This document shows, one piece after another, positions 9,430 to 17,607 of a DNA stretch of 64,000 nt. The notes under the pieces are model-generated. The model was not told the origin of the DNA. It ran no database searches and saw nothing but the letters and a program-made list of their open reading frames with translations. The DNA is from Polaribacter sp. Hel_I_88 (GTDB lineage Bacteria > Bacteroidota > Bacteroidia > Flavobacteriales > Flavobacteriaceae), in contig NZ_JHZZ01000001.1 in NCBI RefSeq assembly GCF_000687935.1, forward strand, positions 1,178,001-1,242,000. The letters run 5' to 3'. Position 1 is the first letter of the stretch; each line of letters starts with the position of its first letter. Position numbers and translations under genes: made by a program.

Positions 9430-9473
9430 TTAAAAAAGTGATAGAAAATTATAATTTTCTATCACTTTTTTAA
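9430..9473. terminator. Perfect 44-bp palindrome near the IS right end
   Basis: A 22-bp arm (core AAAAAAGTGATAGAAAATTA) is followed directly by its exact complement. It ends in a T-run on both strands and so should terminate in both directions. It lies between the transposase stop and the right inverted repeat; the same sequence is at 33107-33150 in copy 2. Confidence 0.75.
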
Positions 9474-9511
9474 AATAATTTTCAAAAAATTAAACTACTT
9501 CTGAAAGTGCC

Positions 9512-9641
9512 TATTTAAAGTTAAGTCGAGTTCAATAAAAAATCCTTTTAAAATACTCCCTATAAGATTAGTACACCATCCAAATGCAAACATTTGACCA
9601 TAATAATAAACAATTTTTCGATTTCTTTTACACTTCTCTTT
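9512..9641 (-). pseudogene. Possible small gene interrupted by IS copy 1
   Basis: On the minus strand an open frame runs from 9641 to the IS edge and includes the segment MFAFGWCTNLIGSILKGFF, which looks like a real membrane-type peptide. If the IS and one target duplication are removed, the frame continues from 7873 for about ten more codons to a TGA at 7844-7842. A short MKRE reading just upstream is in another frame, so it may also carry a frameshift. The gene is unrecognised and the call could be chance. Confidence 0.25.
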
Positions 9642-9706
9642 TCATAATTTTAATAATAAAATAATGGAATTTACTATCATAAAGTAAATGACTTTAGAGC
9701 AAAAAA

Positions 9707-9727
9707 AGGGTTGTTAAACACAACCCT
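9707..9727 (-). terminator. Intrinsic terminator after acs
   Basis: Stem AGGGTTGT/ACAACCCT with a 5-nt loop and a run of seven T on the minus strand, 55 bp after the acs stop codon. Confidence 0.8.
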
Positions 9728-9781
9728 AATTCTATAACTTAAAAATATAGTTCAAAAAAACTATGTATAAATTATACTCAA

Positions 9782-11689
9782 CTATAATTTATTATCAATA
9801 ATATTCTGAACTACTTCTGGATTTAACAATGTAGAAATATCACCTAAATTATCCATTTCATTAGAGGCTATTTTACGTAAAATACGTCTCATAATTTTTC
9901 CTGAACGTGTTTTTGGCAATCCCTCAGAAAATTGAATTTTATCTAATTTTGCAATAGGGCCAATTCTATCCGTAATTAACTGGTTGATTTCTTTTCTTAA
10001 ATTATTATGATCTCTACTTTCTCCAATATCTTTTAAAGTTACATAGCCATACAAAGCACTTCCTTTAATGTCATGAGGAAAACCAACAATCGCAGATTCT
10101 GCAACTGCAGGATGTTCATTAATAGCATCTTCAATGGGTGCAGTGCCTAAATTATGACCAGAAACAATAATTACATCATCTACTCTACCCGTAATTCTGT
10201 AATAACCAACTTCATCTCTTAAAGCTCCATCACCCGTAAAATACATTTGTTCATAAGCAGAAAAATAGGTGTCTTTATAACGTTCGTGATTTCCCCAAAT
10301 GGTTCTTGCCATACTTGGCCAAGGAAATTTAATACACAATCTTCCTTCTACTTGATTTCCTTTTAATTCCTGTCCATTTTCATCCATTAAAGCTGGTTGA
10401 ATGCCTATAAAAGGCAAGGTTGCATAGGTTGGTTTGGTTGGAGTTACATAAGGAATTGGTGTTATCATAATGCCACCAGTTTCTGTTTGCCACCAAGTAT
10501 CGATAATTGGGCTTTTCTTCTTACCAATCGTATCATTATACCAATGCCAAGCTTCTTCGTTGATTGGTTCTCCAACAGAACCTAAAACTTTTAAAGTTGA
10601 TAAATCGTATTTGTCAACCAATTCTGTTCCATGTTTTGCCAAAGCTCTAATGGCTGTGGGTGCTGTATAAAATTGAGTTACTTTATGCTTTTGTACGATT
10701 TCCCAAAAACGGCCAAAATCAGGATAACTTGGCACACCTTCAAACAAAACTGTAGTTGCTCCATTGGCTAAAGGTCCGTAAACAATATACGAATGTCCAG
10801 TAATCCAACCAATATCTGCTGTGCACCAGTACACATCATTTTCTTTATATTGAAAAGCATTTTTAAAAGTATAAGCACTATACACCATATAACCTGCAGT
10901 TGTATGCACCATTCCTTTTGGCTTGCCTGTAGAACCAGAAGTATATAAAATAAACAGTGGATCTTCTGCATTCATAGTTGCTGCTAAACATTCTTTAGAT
11001 GCTTTATCTAACAAAGGTTGTAACCATTGGTCTCTTCCTTGTTTCATGTTGATGTTAGAATTGATTCTTTTTACCACCAAAACTGTTTTAACTCCTGGGC
11101 AATTTTCTAAAGCTTCATCTACAATTCCTTTTAAATCGATTGATTTTGCACCTCTAAAAGAACCATCAGAAGTAATAACCAATTTACAATCAGAATCATT
11201 AATTCTAGAGGCTAATGCCGATGATGAAAAGCCTGCAAAAACCACAGAATGAATAGCACCAATTCTTGCACAAGCTAACGTTGCAACTGCCAACTCAGGA
11301 ATCATGGGTACATAAATACAAACTCTATCACCTTTTTTTACACCTTGTTCTTTTAAAACATTGGCAAATTTATTTACTCTTTCCGATAATTGTTGGTAGG
11401 TAATATGTTGAGCTGGTTCATCTGGGTTATTAGGTTCGAATAAAATAGCTGTTTTATTGGCTCTTGTTCCTAAATGTCTATCAATACAGTTTTCTGTAAT
11501 GTTTAGTTGTGCTCCAGAAAACCATGTAACCTCTGGTTTGGTAAAATCCCATTCTAAAACTGTATCCCATTTTTTTCTCCATAAAAAATGTTCTTCAGCA
11601 ATTTCTTCCCAAAAATTTTCTGGTTCTCGAATCGATTTTCTATATACTTGATAATATTCTTCTAAATGTTTTATGTGATAATTGCTCAT
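9782..11689 (-). CDS. acs: Acetyl-CoA synthetase
   Basis: AMP-forming acetate-CoA ligase, 635 aa, activating acetate through acetyl-AMP. The ATP-binding motif YTSGSTGKPKGMVHTTAGYM, the WWQTETGG motif of the acetate pocket and the C-terminal PKTRSGKIMRR motif with the regulatory/catalytic lysine (Lys598) are all present. It follows the sugar MFS transporter gene by 18 bp on the same strand, so the two may be cotranscribed although no direct metabolic link is evident. A clear terminator follows. Confidence 0.96.
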   Translation of the reverse strand: MSNYHIKHLEEYYQVYRKSIREPENFWEEIAEEHFLWRKKWDTVLEWDFTKPEVTWFSGAQLNITENCIDRHLGTRANKTAILFEPNNPDEPAQHITYQQLSERVNKFANVLKEQGVKKGDRVCIYVPMIPELAVATLACARIGAIHSVVFAGFSSSALASRINDSDCKLVITSDGSFRGAKSIDLKGIVDEALENCPGVKTVLVVKRINSNINMKQGRDQWLQPLLDKASKECLAATMNAEDPLFILYTSGSTGKPKGMVHTTAGYMVYSAYTFKNAFQYKENDVYWCTADIGWITGHSYIVYGPLANGATTVLFEGVPSYPDFGRFWEIVQKHKVTQFYTAPTAIRALAKHGTELVDKYDLSTLKVLGSVGEPINEEAWHWYNDTIGKKKSPIIDTWWQTETGGIMITPIPYVTPTKPTYATLPFIGIQPALMDENGQELKGNQVEGRLCIKFPWPSMARTIWGNHERYKDTYFSAYEQMYFTGDGALRDEVGYYRITGRVDDVIIVSGHNLGTAPIEDAINEHPAVAESAIVGFPHDIKGSALYGYVTLKDIGESRDHNNLRKEINQLITDRIGPIAKLDKIQFSEGLPKTRSGKIMRRILRKIASNEMDNLGDISTLLNPEVVQNIIDNKL

Positions 11690-11707
11690 GTATATTTTTT
11701 TTAATTT

Positions 11708-13012
11708 TTACTTACTCCAACTTTTAATTTTATGTCCCCAAATTGCAAACAAAAGAATAATTGCATAACAAGGAATCAAAATCCAATAACTTTCTGTAGA
11801 AGCAATTGCTGTAGCATCAATTTCTTGAAAACCGTTTTCAATTAATCCTTCTTTAATTCCATCAACAATTCTACCATACAAAGGCGGAATTATTGCGCCT
11901 CCAGAAATTGCCATAATTAAAAGTGCTGAACCTGTTTTTGTAAACTTCCCTAAACCATCCAACGTTAAAGGCCAAATTGCTGGCCAAACCAACGCATTTG
12001 CAATTCCTAAACCTGCCACAAATAAAACCGATATAAAACCAGTAGTATTTAAAATGCAAAAACTAAACACAATTCCTAAAACTGCACTTGCAATTAAAGC
12101 AGTTTTCTGTTTTACATATTTTGGGATTAAAAAGACACCCAAAGCATAGGTTGCAACCATTGCTAAAAGCGTGTATGTTGTAAAATATTTTGCTTCTTCT
12201 CCTGTAAAACCTAATGAAATTCCGTAGGCAATAATAGTATCTCCAGCAATAACCTCTGCTCCAACATACACAAAAAGTGCTAAAACTCCCAACCATAAAT
12301 TCGGGAATTGAAAAATACTTGTTTTGGCTGTTTGTCCTTCAATAATTGTTTCACTTTCATCTGCTTCTACATTTGGTAAAGGTGCTTTTCTGATTAGAAT
12401 TCCTAACACAAATAACACAATTGCCATAATTATGTAAGGCATAAAAACGCTATCAGCCATGGTATCTAAAAGGATATTTTTTTCTTCTGAAGTTGCTCCA
12501 GCTAACTTTTCTTTAGTTTCATCAATTCCTGATAATAAAATAGCTCCAAAAATTAAAGAACCTAAAGCACCTGCTGTTTTATTGGCAATTCCCATAATTG
12601 CAATTCTTTTTGCACCACTTTCTATAGGTCCTAAAATTGTTATATATGGATTTGATGCTGTTTGCAAAATCGTCATTCCTAAGCCTTGAATAAAAATTCC
12701 TGTTAAGAAAACCCAATAGGTTCTTGCTTCTGCAGCAGGAATAAAAACCAATGCTCCAATTCCCATAATAATCAATCCTAAAGACATGCCTTTTTTATAG
12801 CCAATTTTATTTAGGATGTAAGAAGCTGGCAAAGCCATCACCACAAAAGAAATATAAGAGGCAGATGCCACCAAATAAGATTGCGCATCTGTTAATTCGT
12901 TAATGGTTTTCATAAAAGGAATTAACGCTCCATTAATCCACGTTACAAAACCAAAAATGAAAAATAAACTTGCAATAATTACAATTGCTGTGGTGTTATT
13001 TTTTTGTTGCAT
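11708..13012 (-). CDS. Sugar MFS transporter (FucP/GluP-like)
   Basis: 434-aa inner-membrane protein with about 12 hydrophobic segments. The N-terminal FGFVTWINGALIPFMK segment and the TASNPYITILGP segment (about 118-129) are typical of the fucose/glucose-galactose:H+ symporter family in Bacteroidota. Substrate cannot be read from sequence; the neighbouring hexosamine-kinase-like gene suggests a hexose or amino sugar. It lies just upstream of acs on the same strand. Confidence 0.85.
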   Translation of the reverse strand: MQQKNNTTAIVIIASLFFIFGFVTWINGALIPFMKTINELTDAQSYLVASASYISFVVMALPASYILNKIGYKKGMSLGLIIMGIGALVFIPAAEARTYWVFLTGIFIQGLGMTILQTASNPYITILGPIESGAKRIAIMGIANKTAGALGSLIFGAILLSGIDETKEKLAGATSEEKNILLDTMADSVFMPYIIMAIVLFVLGILIRKAPLPNVEADESETIIEGQTAKTSIFQFPNLWLGVLALFVYVGAEVIAGDTIIAYGISLGFTGEEAKYFTTYTLLAMVATYALGVFLIPKYVKQKTALIASAVLGIVFSFCILNTTGFISVLFVAGLGIANALVWPAIWPLTLDGLGKFTKTGSALLIMAISGGAIIPPLYGRIVDGIKEGLIENGFQEIDATAIASTESYWILIPCYAIILLFAIWGHKIKSWSK

Positions 13013-13085
13013 GTTCTTTTTTTTATATTGATAAAACTACGTGAATTTAACTGATTTTCCACTATTTTCAAATATCAGAATTTAT

Positions 13086-13193
13086 CCTGCAAGGTTTCTT
13101 TTTAGACCTTAGGTATTATTTCTTAGTTTTAAAGAAAAAAAGACCTACAAGGTTCTTGTGCTGAATTTATTTCAGTATCAAACCTTGCAGGTC
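13086..13193. repeat. Dispersed CCTGCAAGGTTT palindromic repeat, locus 1
   Basis: Three related pieces: CCTGCAAGGTTT (13086-13097), GACCTACAAGGTTC (13142-13155) and the inverted AAACCTTGCAGGTC (13180-13193). The second and third can fold into a long hairpin. The same unit recurs at 56827-56970. It fills most of the 179-bp gap upstream of the MFS gene, and its right arm overlaps the stop codon of the next gene. Confidence 0.7.
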
Positions 13194-14262
13194 ATGTTAA
13201 ATTATATTTTTTTTCTGTAAAACTTTCCATCAATTTAAATTGATTTTTAGCTCTGTCTAAATTATGTTCTAAATAATCAGTTTTATAATATGTATCTTTA
13301 TTTAAATAATCTGTTAAAAAACGAAGTGCCATAATAAAAATCATTGTTTTTGCTGCTAAAGGCAAATATTTTAACTCGATTTCTGAAAGCGAATCTACTG
13401 TATTTTCTAAAAAACCTTTTTTATACGCTTTGTAAAACGCTAAATTGAATTCAACTTTTGATAAGTCTTTTTCATCTTCTGCTGCTGTGTTGCAAATTGT
13501 TCTTATGGCATCACCAAAATCGTAATGAATAATTCCTGGCATAACAGTATCAGTATCAATAATACAAATTCCTTGGTTATTTTCATCAAACAAAGAATTT
13601 GAAATTTTTGTATCATTATGCGTAACTCTTGTTGGTATTTTACCAGTTTCTTTTAACGTTTGCAAAATGTGCATTTCGTCTTTTAAATCAGCTACTATTT
13701 TTATGTATTTTGATGCTTTTTCCAATCTTTCTTTGGAGGCACTTTTTAAAGAGGCATTGTATTGTTGAAAACGAAAAGTCATGTCATGAAAATTCGGGAT
13801 TACATCAATTAATTTATCGCTTTCAAAATCGGATGTTTTGTTTAAAAAATCGCCTAAAAGTTTTCCAGCTTCAAAAGCTATTTCTTTATTTTTTACAATT
13901 TCATGAGTAATGCTATCATCAATAAAAATCATTAAGTTCCAATAATTTTCCCCGTCTTTCAAGTAGTATAAATTGCTGTTTTTTATTTTTACAAAACGCA
14001 ACACTTTATTCGTAATTTTTTCTTCGGATGTATTTGAATATTTACTTTTTAGATGATTACTTACCAGAACTTTGTTATTCACTAATCCTGGCACATCTTT
14101 AAAAATTGTATGATTTATTCTTTGTAAAATATAGTGAGTTTCACCACCAGTTTTAACTAAAAAAGTATCATTTATATGTCCTGATTTTAATTCAGAATGG
14201 CTTTTATAAGCATGTTGATGCTCAAATTCATCAAAAATAAACTGTAACTTTTTTGCTTTCAT
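13192..14262 (-). CDS. N-acetylhexosamine 1-kinase-like phosphotransferase
   Basis: 356-aa kinase of the aminoglycoside-phosphotransferase fold. The ATP site region SGHINDTF...YILQRINHTIFKDVPGL (about 28-60), the catalytic loop THNDTKISNSLFD with Asp217, and the metal loop IIDTDTVMPG resemble NahK, which phosphorylates GlcNAc/GalNAc at C1. The following gene in transcription order is not clear, but the gene upstream (stop 1 bp before this ATG) is a nucleotidyltransferase that could use the sugar-1-phosphate. The TGA stop lies inside a dispersed palindromic repeat. Confidence 0.8.
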   Translation of the reverse strand: MKAKKLQFIFDEFEHQHAYKSHSELKSGHINDTFLVKTGGETHYILQRINHTIFKDVPGLVNNKVLVSNHLKSKYSNTSEEKITNKVLRFVKIKNSNLYYLKDGENYWNLMIFIDDSITHEIVKNKEIAFEAGKLLGDFLNKTSDFESDKLIDVIPNFHDMTFRFQQYNASLKSASKERLEKASKYIKIVADLKDEMHILQTLKETGKIPTRVTHNDTKISNSLFDENNQGICIIDTDTVMPGIIHYDFGDAIRTICNTAAEDEKDLSKVEFNLAFYKAYKKGFLENTVDSLSEIELKYLPLAAKTMIFIMALRFLTDYLNKDTYYKTDYLEHNLDRAKNQFKLMESFTEKKYNLT

Positions 14263-14263
14263 T

Positions 14264-15178
14264 TTAAGACCATAGTTTTGTAGGATACACTTCTTGCTCA
14301 GTCAAGTTCTGAATTTCTTTTTCTACTTTTTCTTTGTCCTTACTATAGGTTACTCCAAACCATTTTGAATCTGATTGCAAAACTTTTACGGTTGCCTTAT
14401 TGGTTTTTAGCATTTTATTTACAATTGTTGGCAAATAAAATTCTGCTTTTAAATCCTCTTTATTTTCTTCTAAAAATTCCAAAAAATACGTTTCTGCAAA
14501 TTCGAAACAATTGGGTGTAAATCCCCAAAAATTCATAGAAACAATGGTGTTTTCATCTATGGGAATCATGTTATTTTGTTCGTTTTCACTTTTTAAAATT
14601 CCATTAATTTTTTCGATTCTAACACGTTCTGTAACGTCTTTTAAAAAACTATTTTCATCAATAGTACATTCGCCTCTAGATACATAACCATTTTCTGAAA
14701 GTGTGTTTTTTAAAGAATAACCAACCATGCTGAAATTGCAACTATTTTTGTCGGTATTTTTTAATTGATTTGCAATCGTTACAAAAGCTTCTCGTCCATA
14801 AAAATCATCTGCATTAATAATGGCAAAATTTTCTTTAATATTCTTTTTTGTCATCAATAAAGCATGACCTGTTCCCCAAGGTTTAATCCTGTTTAAATTG
14901 ATATATTCTTTTGGAACATTATCTAATTCTTGATATACATATTCAACCTCTATTTTTCCATCTAATTTTTTGTTGAAATTTGCTTTAAACTCCGCCTTAA
15001 AACTTTCTCGAATCACAAAAATAACTTTTCCAAAACCTGCTTGAATTGCATCATATAAAGAAAAATCTATAATAGTATCTCCTTTTGGTGTAAAAGCATC
15101 CATTTGCTTTAAACCACCATATCTACTGCCCATTCCTGCTGCCAAAATTACCAATGTGGGTTTGTTGTTAGTTATCAT
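14264..15178 (-). CDS. Sugar-1-phosphate nucleotidyltransferase
   Basis: 304-aa NTP-transferase-fold protein. The N-terminal LAAGMGSRYGGLKQMD motif binds the nucleotide, TPKGDTIIDFSLYDA follows, and INADDFYG supplies a metal-binding Asp. It is coupled to the NahK-like kinase downstream (1-bp gap), so together they would make an activated NDP-amino sugar from a salvaged free sugar. Which NTP and sugar are used cannot be told. Confidence 0.82.
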   Translation of the reverse strand: MITNNKPTLVILAAGMGSRYGGLKQMDAFTPKGDTIIDFSLYDAIQAGFGKVIFVIRESFKAEFKANFNKKLDGKIEVEYVYQELDNVPKEYINLNRIKPWGTGHALLMTKKNIKENFAIINADDFYGREAFVTIANQLKNTDKNSCNFSMVGYSLKNTLSENGYVSRGECTIDENSFLKDVTERVRIEKINGILKSENEQNNMIPIDENTIVSMNFWGFTPNCFEFAETYFLEFLEENKEDLKAEFYLPTIVNKMLKTNKATVKVLQSDSKWFGVTYSKDKEKVEKEIQNLTEQEVYPTKLWS

Positions 15179-15250
15179 TAATCTTTCGCTATTTAAAATT
15201 TTATTAGTTTTTAAATATATAAAAAAATTGAGACTATTTTAAATGCAAAA

Positions 15251-15278
15251 AAGAGATTGCATCACTGCAATCCCTTTT
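15251..15278 (-). terminator. Intrinsic terminator after manA
   Basis: Stem GATTGCA/TGCAATC with a short loop and a T-run on the minus strand, about 80 bp past the manA stop codon. Confidence 0.75.
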
Positions 15279-15357
15279 ATAAATTTCTCTTATTCAAAAT
15301 AATGGTATTGTTTTCTTTAAATATAAAACATCACTAAAAACATTTAATAAACAGCTC

Positions 15358-16329
15358 TTAATAATATACTTCTAGTATTTTACCACTATCAGATTTTAAG
15401 GTTACATCATTAACAGTTGCTGGTAATAAAATTGTTTCTCCCGTATTTATTTTATAGCGCTCTTTATCTGAAAAAATTTCCACAGAACCTTCTACACATA
15501 TATAAATTACAAAAGAATCTAAATTACGATAGTCTTTTTTTACATCGTCATTAATTTCTAAAATATTCGTTTTAAAATAAGGTGAATGTACTAATTTGTT
15601 AGAAGTATTTTTCTCTAATTGATACTGAGTCTTATAATTTTCATGGATTTCAAAATCAATCACATCCATTGCTAAATCGTTGTGTAAATCTCTTTTTTGT
15701 CCTGTTTTTGCATCTACTCTATCATAGTCATAAATTCTATACGTAACATCTGATGTTTGCTGAATTTCTGCTAATAAAACACCTGCTCCAATAGCATGAA
15801 CTCTACCTGTAGGAATATAAAAAGTATCACCTTTCGTAACATTTTCATGATGCATTGTATCTAAAATAGTGTTATTTTCTAGATTATTTTTATAACTTTC
15901 TGTCGTTAATTTTTCATCAAAACCAACTATTAATTCTGCATTTTTATCAGCTTGCATAACATACCACATTTCATTTTTTCCAAATGAATTATGGCGTTGT
16001 TTTGCAATTTCGTTACTTGGATGTACTTGAATTGACAAAGGTGTTTTGGCATCAATAAACTTAATTAACAACGGAAATGCTTCTCCAAACTTCTCGTAAA
16101 CAGCATTACCAACAAAATCTCCTTTAAATTGTTGCGTTAACTCTTTTAAAGTTTTACCTTTTAACGAACCTTCTTCAACGATTGTTTCATCTCCAGAAAC
16201 ATCAGATATTTCCCAAGATTCACCGATATTTTCTTCTGTATACTTTTTATTTAGTTTCGTTTTCAATTTATCACCACCCCAAATTCTATATTTAAAAACT
16301 GGTGTAAATTTTAAAGGATATAATTTCAT
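15358..16329 (-). CDS. manA: Mannose-6-phosphate isomerase, class I
   Basis: 323-aa zinc-dependent cupin isomerase that interconverts mannose-6-phosphate and fructose-6-phosphate. The zinc-binding QVHPSNE (Gln101, His103), NEMWYVM with its Glu, and IPTGRVHAIGAG with a further His are present. It is the short (firmicute/Bacteroidota) form. It is separated from the nucleotidyltransferase gene by ~180 bp with a terminator, so it is probably a unit of its own; it gives mannose entry or GDP-mannose supply for surface glycans. Confidence 0.92.
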   Translation of the reverse strand: MKLYPLKFTPVFKYRIWGGDKLKTKLNKKYTEENIGESWEISDVSGDETIVEEGSLKGKTLKELTQQFKGDFVGNAVYEKFGEAFPLLIKFIDAKTPLSIQVHPSNEIAKQRHNSFGKNEMWYVMQADKNAELIVGFDEKLTTESYKNNLENNTILDTMHHENVTKGDTFYIPTGRVHAIGAGVLLAEIQQTSDVTYRIYDYDRVDAKTGQKRDLHNDLAMDVIDFEIHENYKTQYQLEKNTSNKLVHSPYFKTNILEINDDVKKDYRNLDSFVIYICVEGSVEIFSDKERYKINTGETILLPATVNDVTLKSDSGKILEVYY

Positions 16330-16407
16330 TTTAAAAATTTTTATACAACAAATATAAAGATTCTTGCTCCCTTTTTAAAGTCTTATTAGGAAAGAACTTA
16401 AATGTGT

Positions 16408-17598
16408 CTAAATAAAATTTAACTTGCTAAATGATTTATTTAAGATTGATGCATCATCAACTTGAAGCCATTTATCTAAAATTGTAGCATATATAGTTCT
16501 AAAATCTACAGTGTGCATTAAATCTCCATTAGAGTCTAAATTTCCCAAATTAGGAGCATCATTATAAAAGCCTTTTTTCTTTAAATTTTCACCAATTAAA
16601 AACACATTGTTAGCTGCTCCATGATCTGTTCCTCCAGCAGCATTTTGTTGCACTCTTCTTCCAAATTCAGAAAAAGTTAAAATTAAAGTGTCTTTAAAAG
16701 TATCGTTTTTCTTTAAATCGTTTACAAAAACGGCTATAGATTCGCTATACGTTTTTAATAACCTACTTTGTCTGTTTACTTGATTTGCATGCGTATCAAA
16801 ACCACCCATAGAAACATAATACACCTTGCTATCTAAATCTGAATTTATAAATTCGGCTGTTGTTTTTAACTGTTTTCCAAAAGGATTATTAGGATATTCT
16901 AAATTACTTTTATACGTTTTAGATGTTTCGTAAATATATTTTGCTGATGACTTTGCTTCAATCATCGTTTTGTATAAATATCCTAAATTATGTTCACTTA
17001 AATGTGCATCTGTTTGCTGTTCCAGCACTTTTTTAAAATACGCTGTGTTTGTATTTGCAAATAAAATATTTGGATTCTTAGTAGCAATTCCGTTTACATT
17101 TTCTCCTTTCATAATTAAGGAAAGACTGTCATCTAACTCAATTCCTGTGTAGGGATTTTTACCATATTTTTCGATAAATCTACCAACCCAACCTGAGGTT
17201 ACATATTCATCAGCACTACTTGCTGTTTGCCAAATATCTGTAGATCGAAAGTGAGATCTGTTAGGGTTTGGATACCCAACATTATTTATAACTGATAAAT
17301 ATCCTTGATCATACAAATTTTTTAATGGAGCTAAGTTTTCGTGAAAGCCAAGCTCATCAGTAGCTTTTATAATGTTATTTTTTGGGATGGCTAACTTTGG
17401 TCTATTTTTAAAATAAAAATCGTTTGTGTAGGGAATAATGGTATTTAAACCATCATTACCTCCAGATAATTGAATAATTACTAGCTTTTTATGTTTGAAT
17501 GTGCTTTTTGAAACATTCTCAAAAGCTTTTACAAAATTCGGAACAAAAAACAAACTGCTTGCTAACGTGCTTTGTTTTAAAAAATCTCTTCTTTCCAT
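16408..17598 (-). CDS. DUF1501 family protein
   Basis: 396-aa protein of the DUF1501 (sulfatase/alkaline-phosphatase-like) family. It begins MERRDFLKQSTLASSLFF, a twin-arginine-type signal followed by a hydrophobic stretch, so export by Tat is likely. FSEFGRRVQQNAAGGTDHGAAN, with conserved His/Asp residues for metal, is typical. It lies 9 bp downstream of a DUF1800 gene; the two families are very often paired in Bacteroidota and Planctomycetes, but no biochemical role is settled. Confidence 0.88.
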   Translation of the reverse strand: MERRDFLKQSTLASSLFFVPNFVKAFENVSKSTFKHKKLVIIQLSGGNDGLNTIIPYTNDFYFKNRPKLAIPKNNIIKATDELGFHENLAPLKNLYDQGYLSVINNVGYPNPNRSHFRSTDIWQTASSADEYVTSGWVGRFIEKYGKNPYTGIELDDSLSLIMKGENVNGIATKNPNILFANTNTAYFKKVLEQQTDAHLSEHNLGYLYKTMIEAKSSAKYIYETSKTYKSNLEYPNNPFGKQLKTTAEFINSDLDSKVYYVSMGGFDTHANQVNRQSRLLKTYSESIAVFVNDLKKNDTFKDTLILTFSEFGRRVQQNAAGGTDHGAANNVFLIGENLKKKGFYNDAPNLGNLDSNGDLMHTVDFRTIYATILDKWLQVDDASILNKSFSKLNFI

Positions 17599-17607
17599 AT
17601 TTTTAAA

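Larger units (their letters stand above)
7880..9511 (+). mobile_element. Insertion sequence copy 1, IS1182/IS5-like, 1632 bp
   Basis: Ends are 13-bp perfect inverted repeats GGCACTTTCAGAA (7880-7892 and, inverted, 9499-9511). A 6-bp direct repeat TATTTA flanks both ends (7874-7879 and 9512-9517); because the outer bases are symmetric, the duplication could also be read as 4 bp. It carries one transposase gene between two strong hairpins. An inverted copy of the same length is at 33069-34700. The length fits IS1182-type elements; the exact family needs a database match. Confidence 0.93.
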
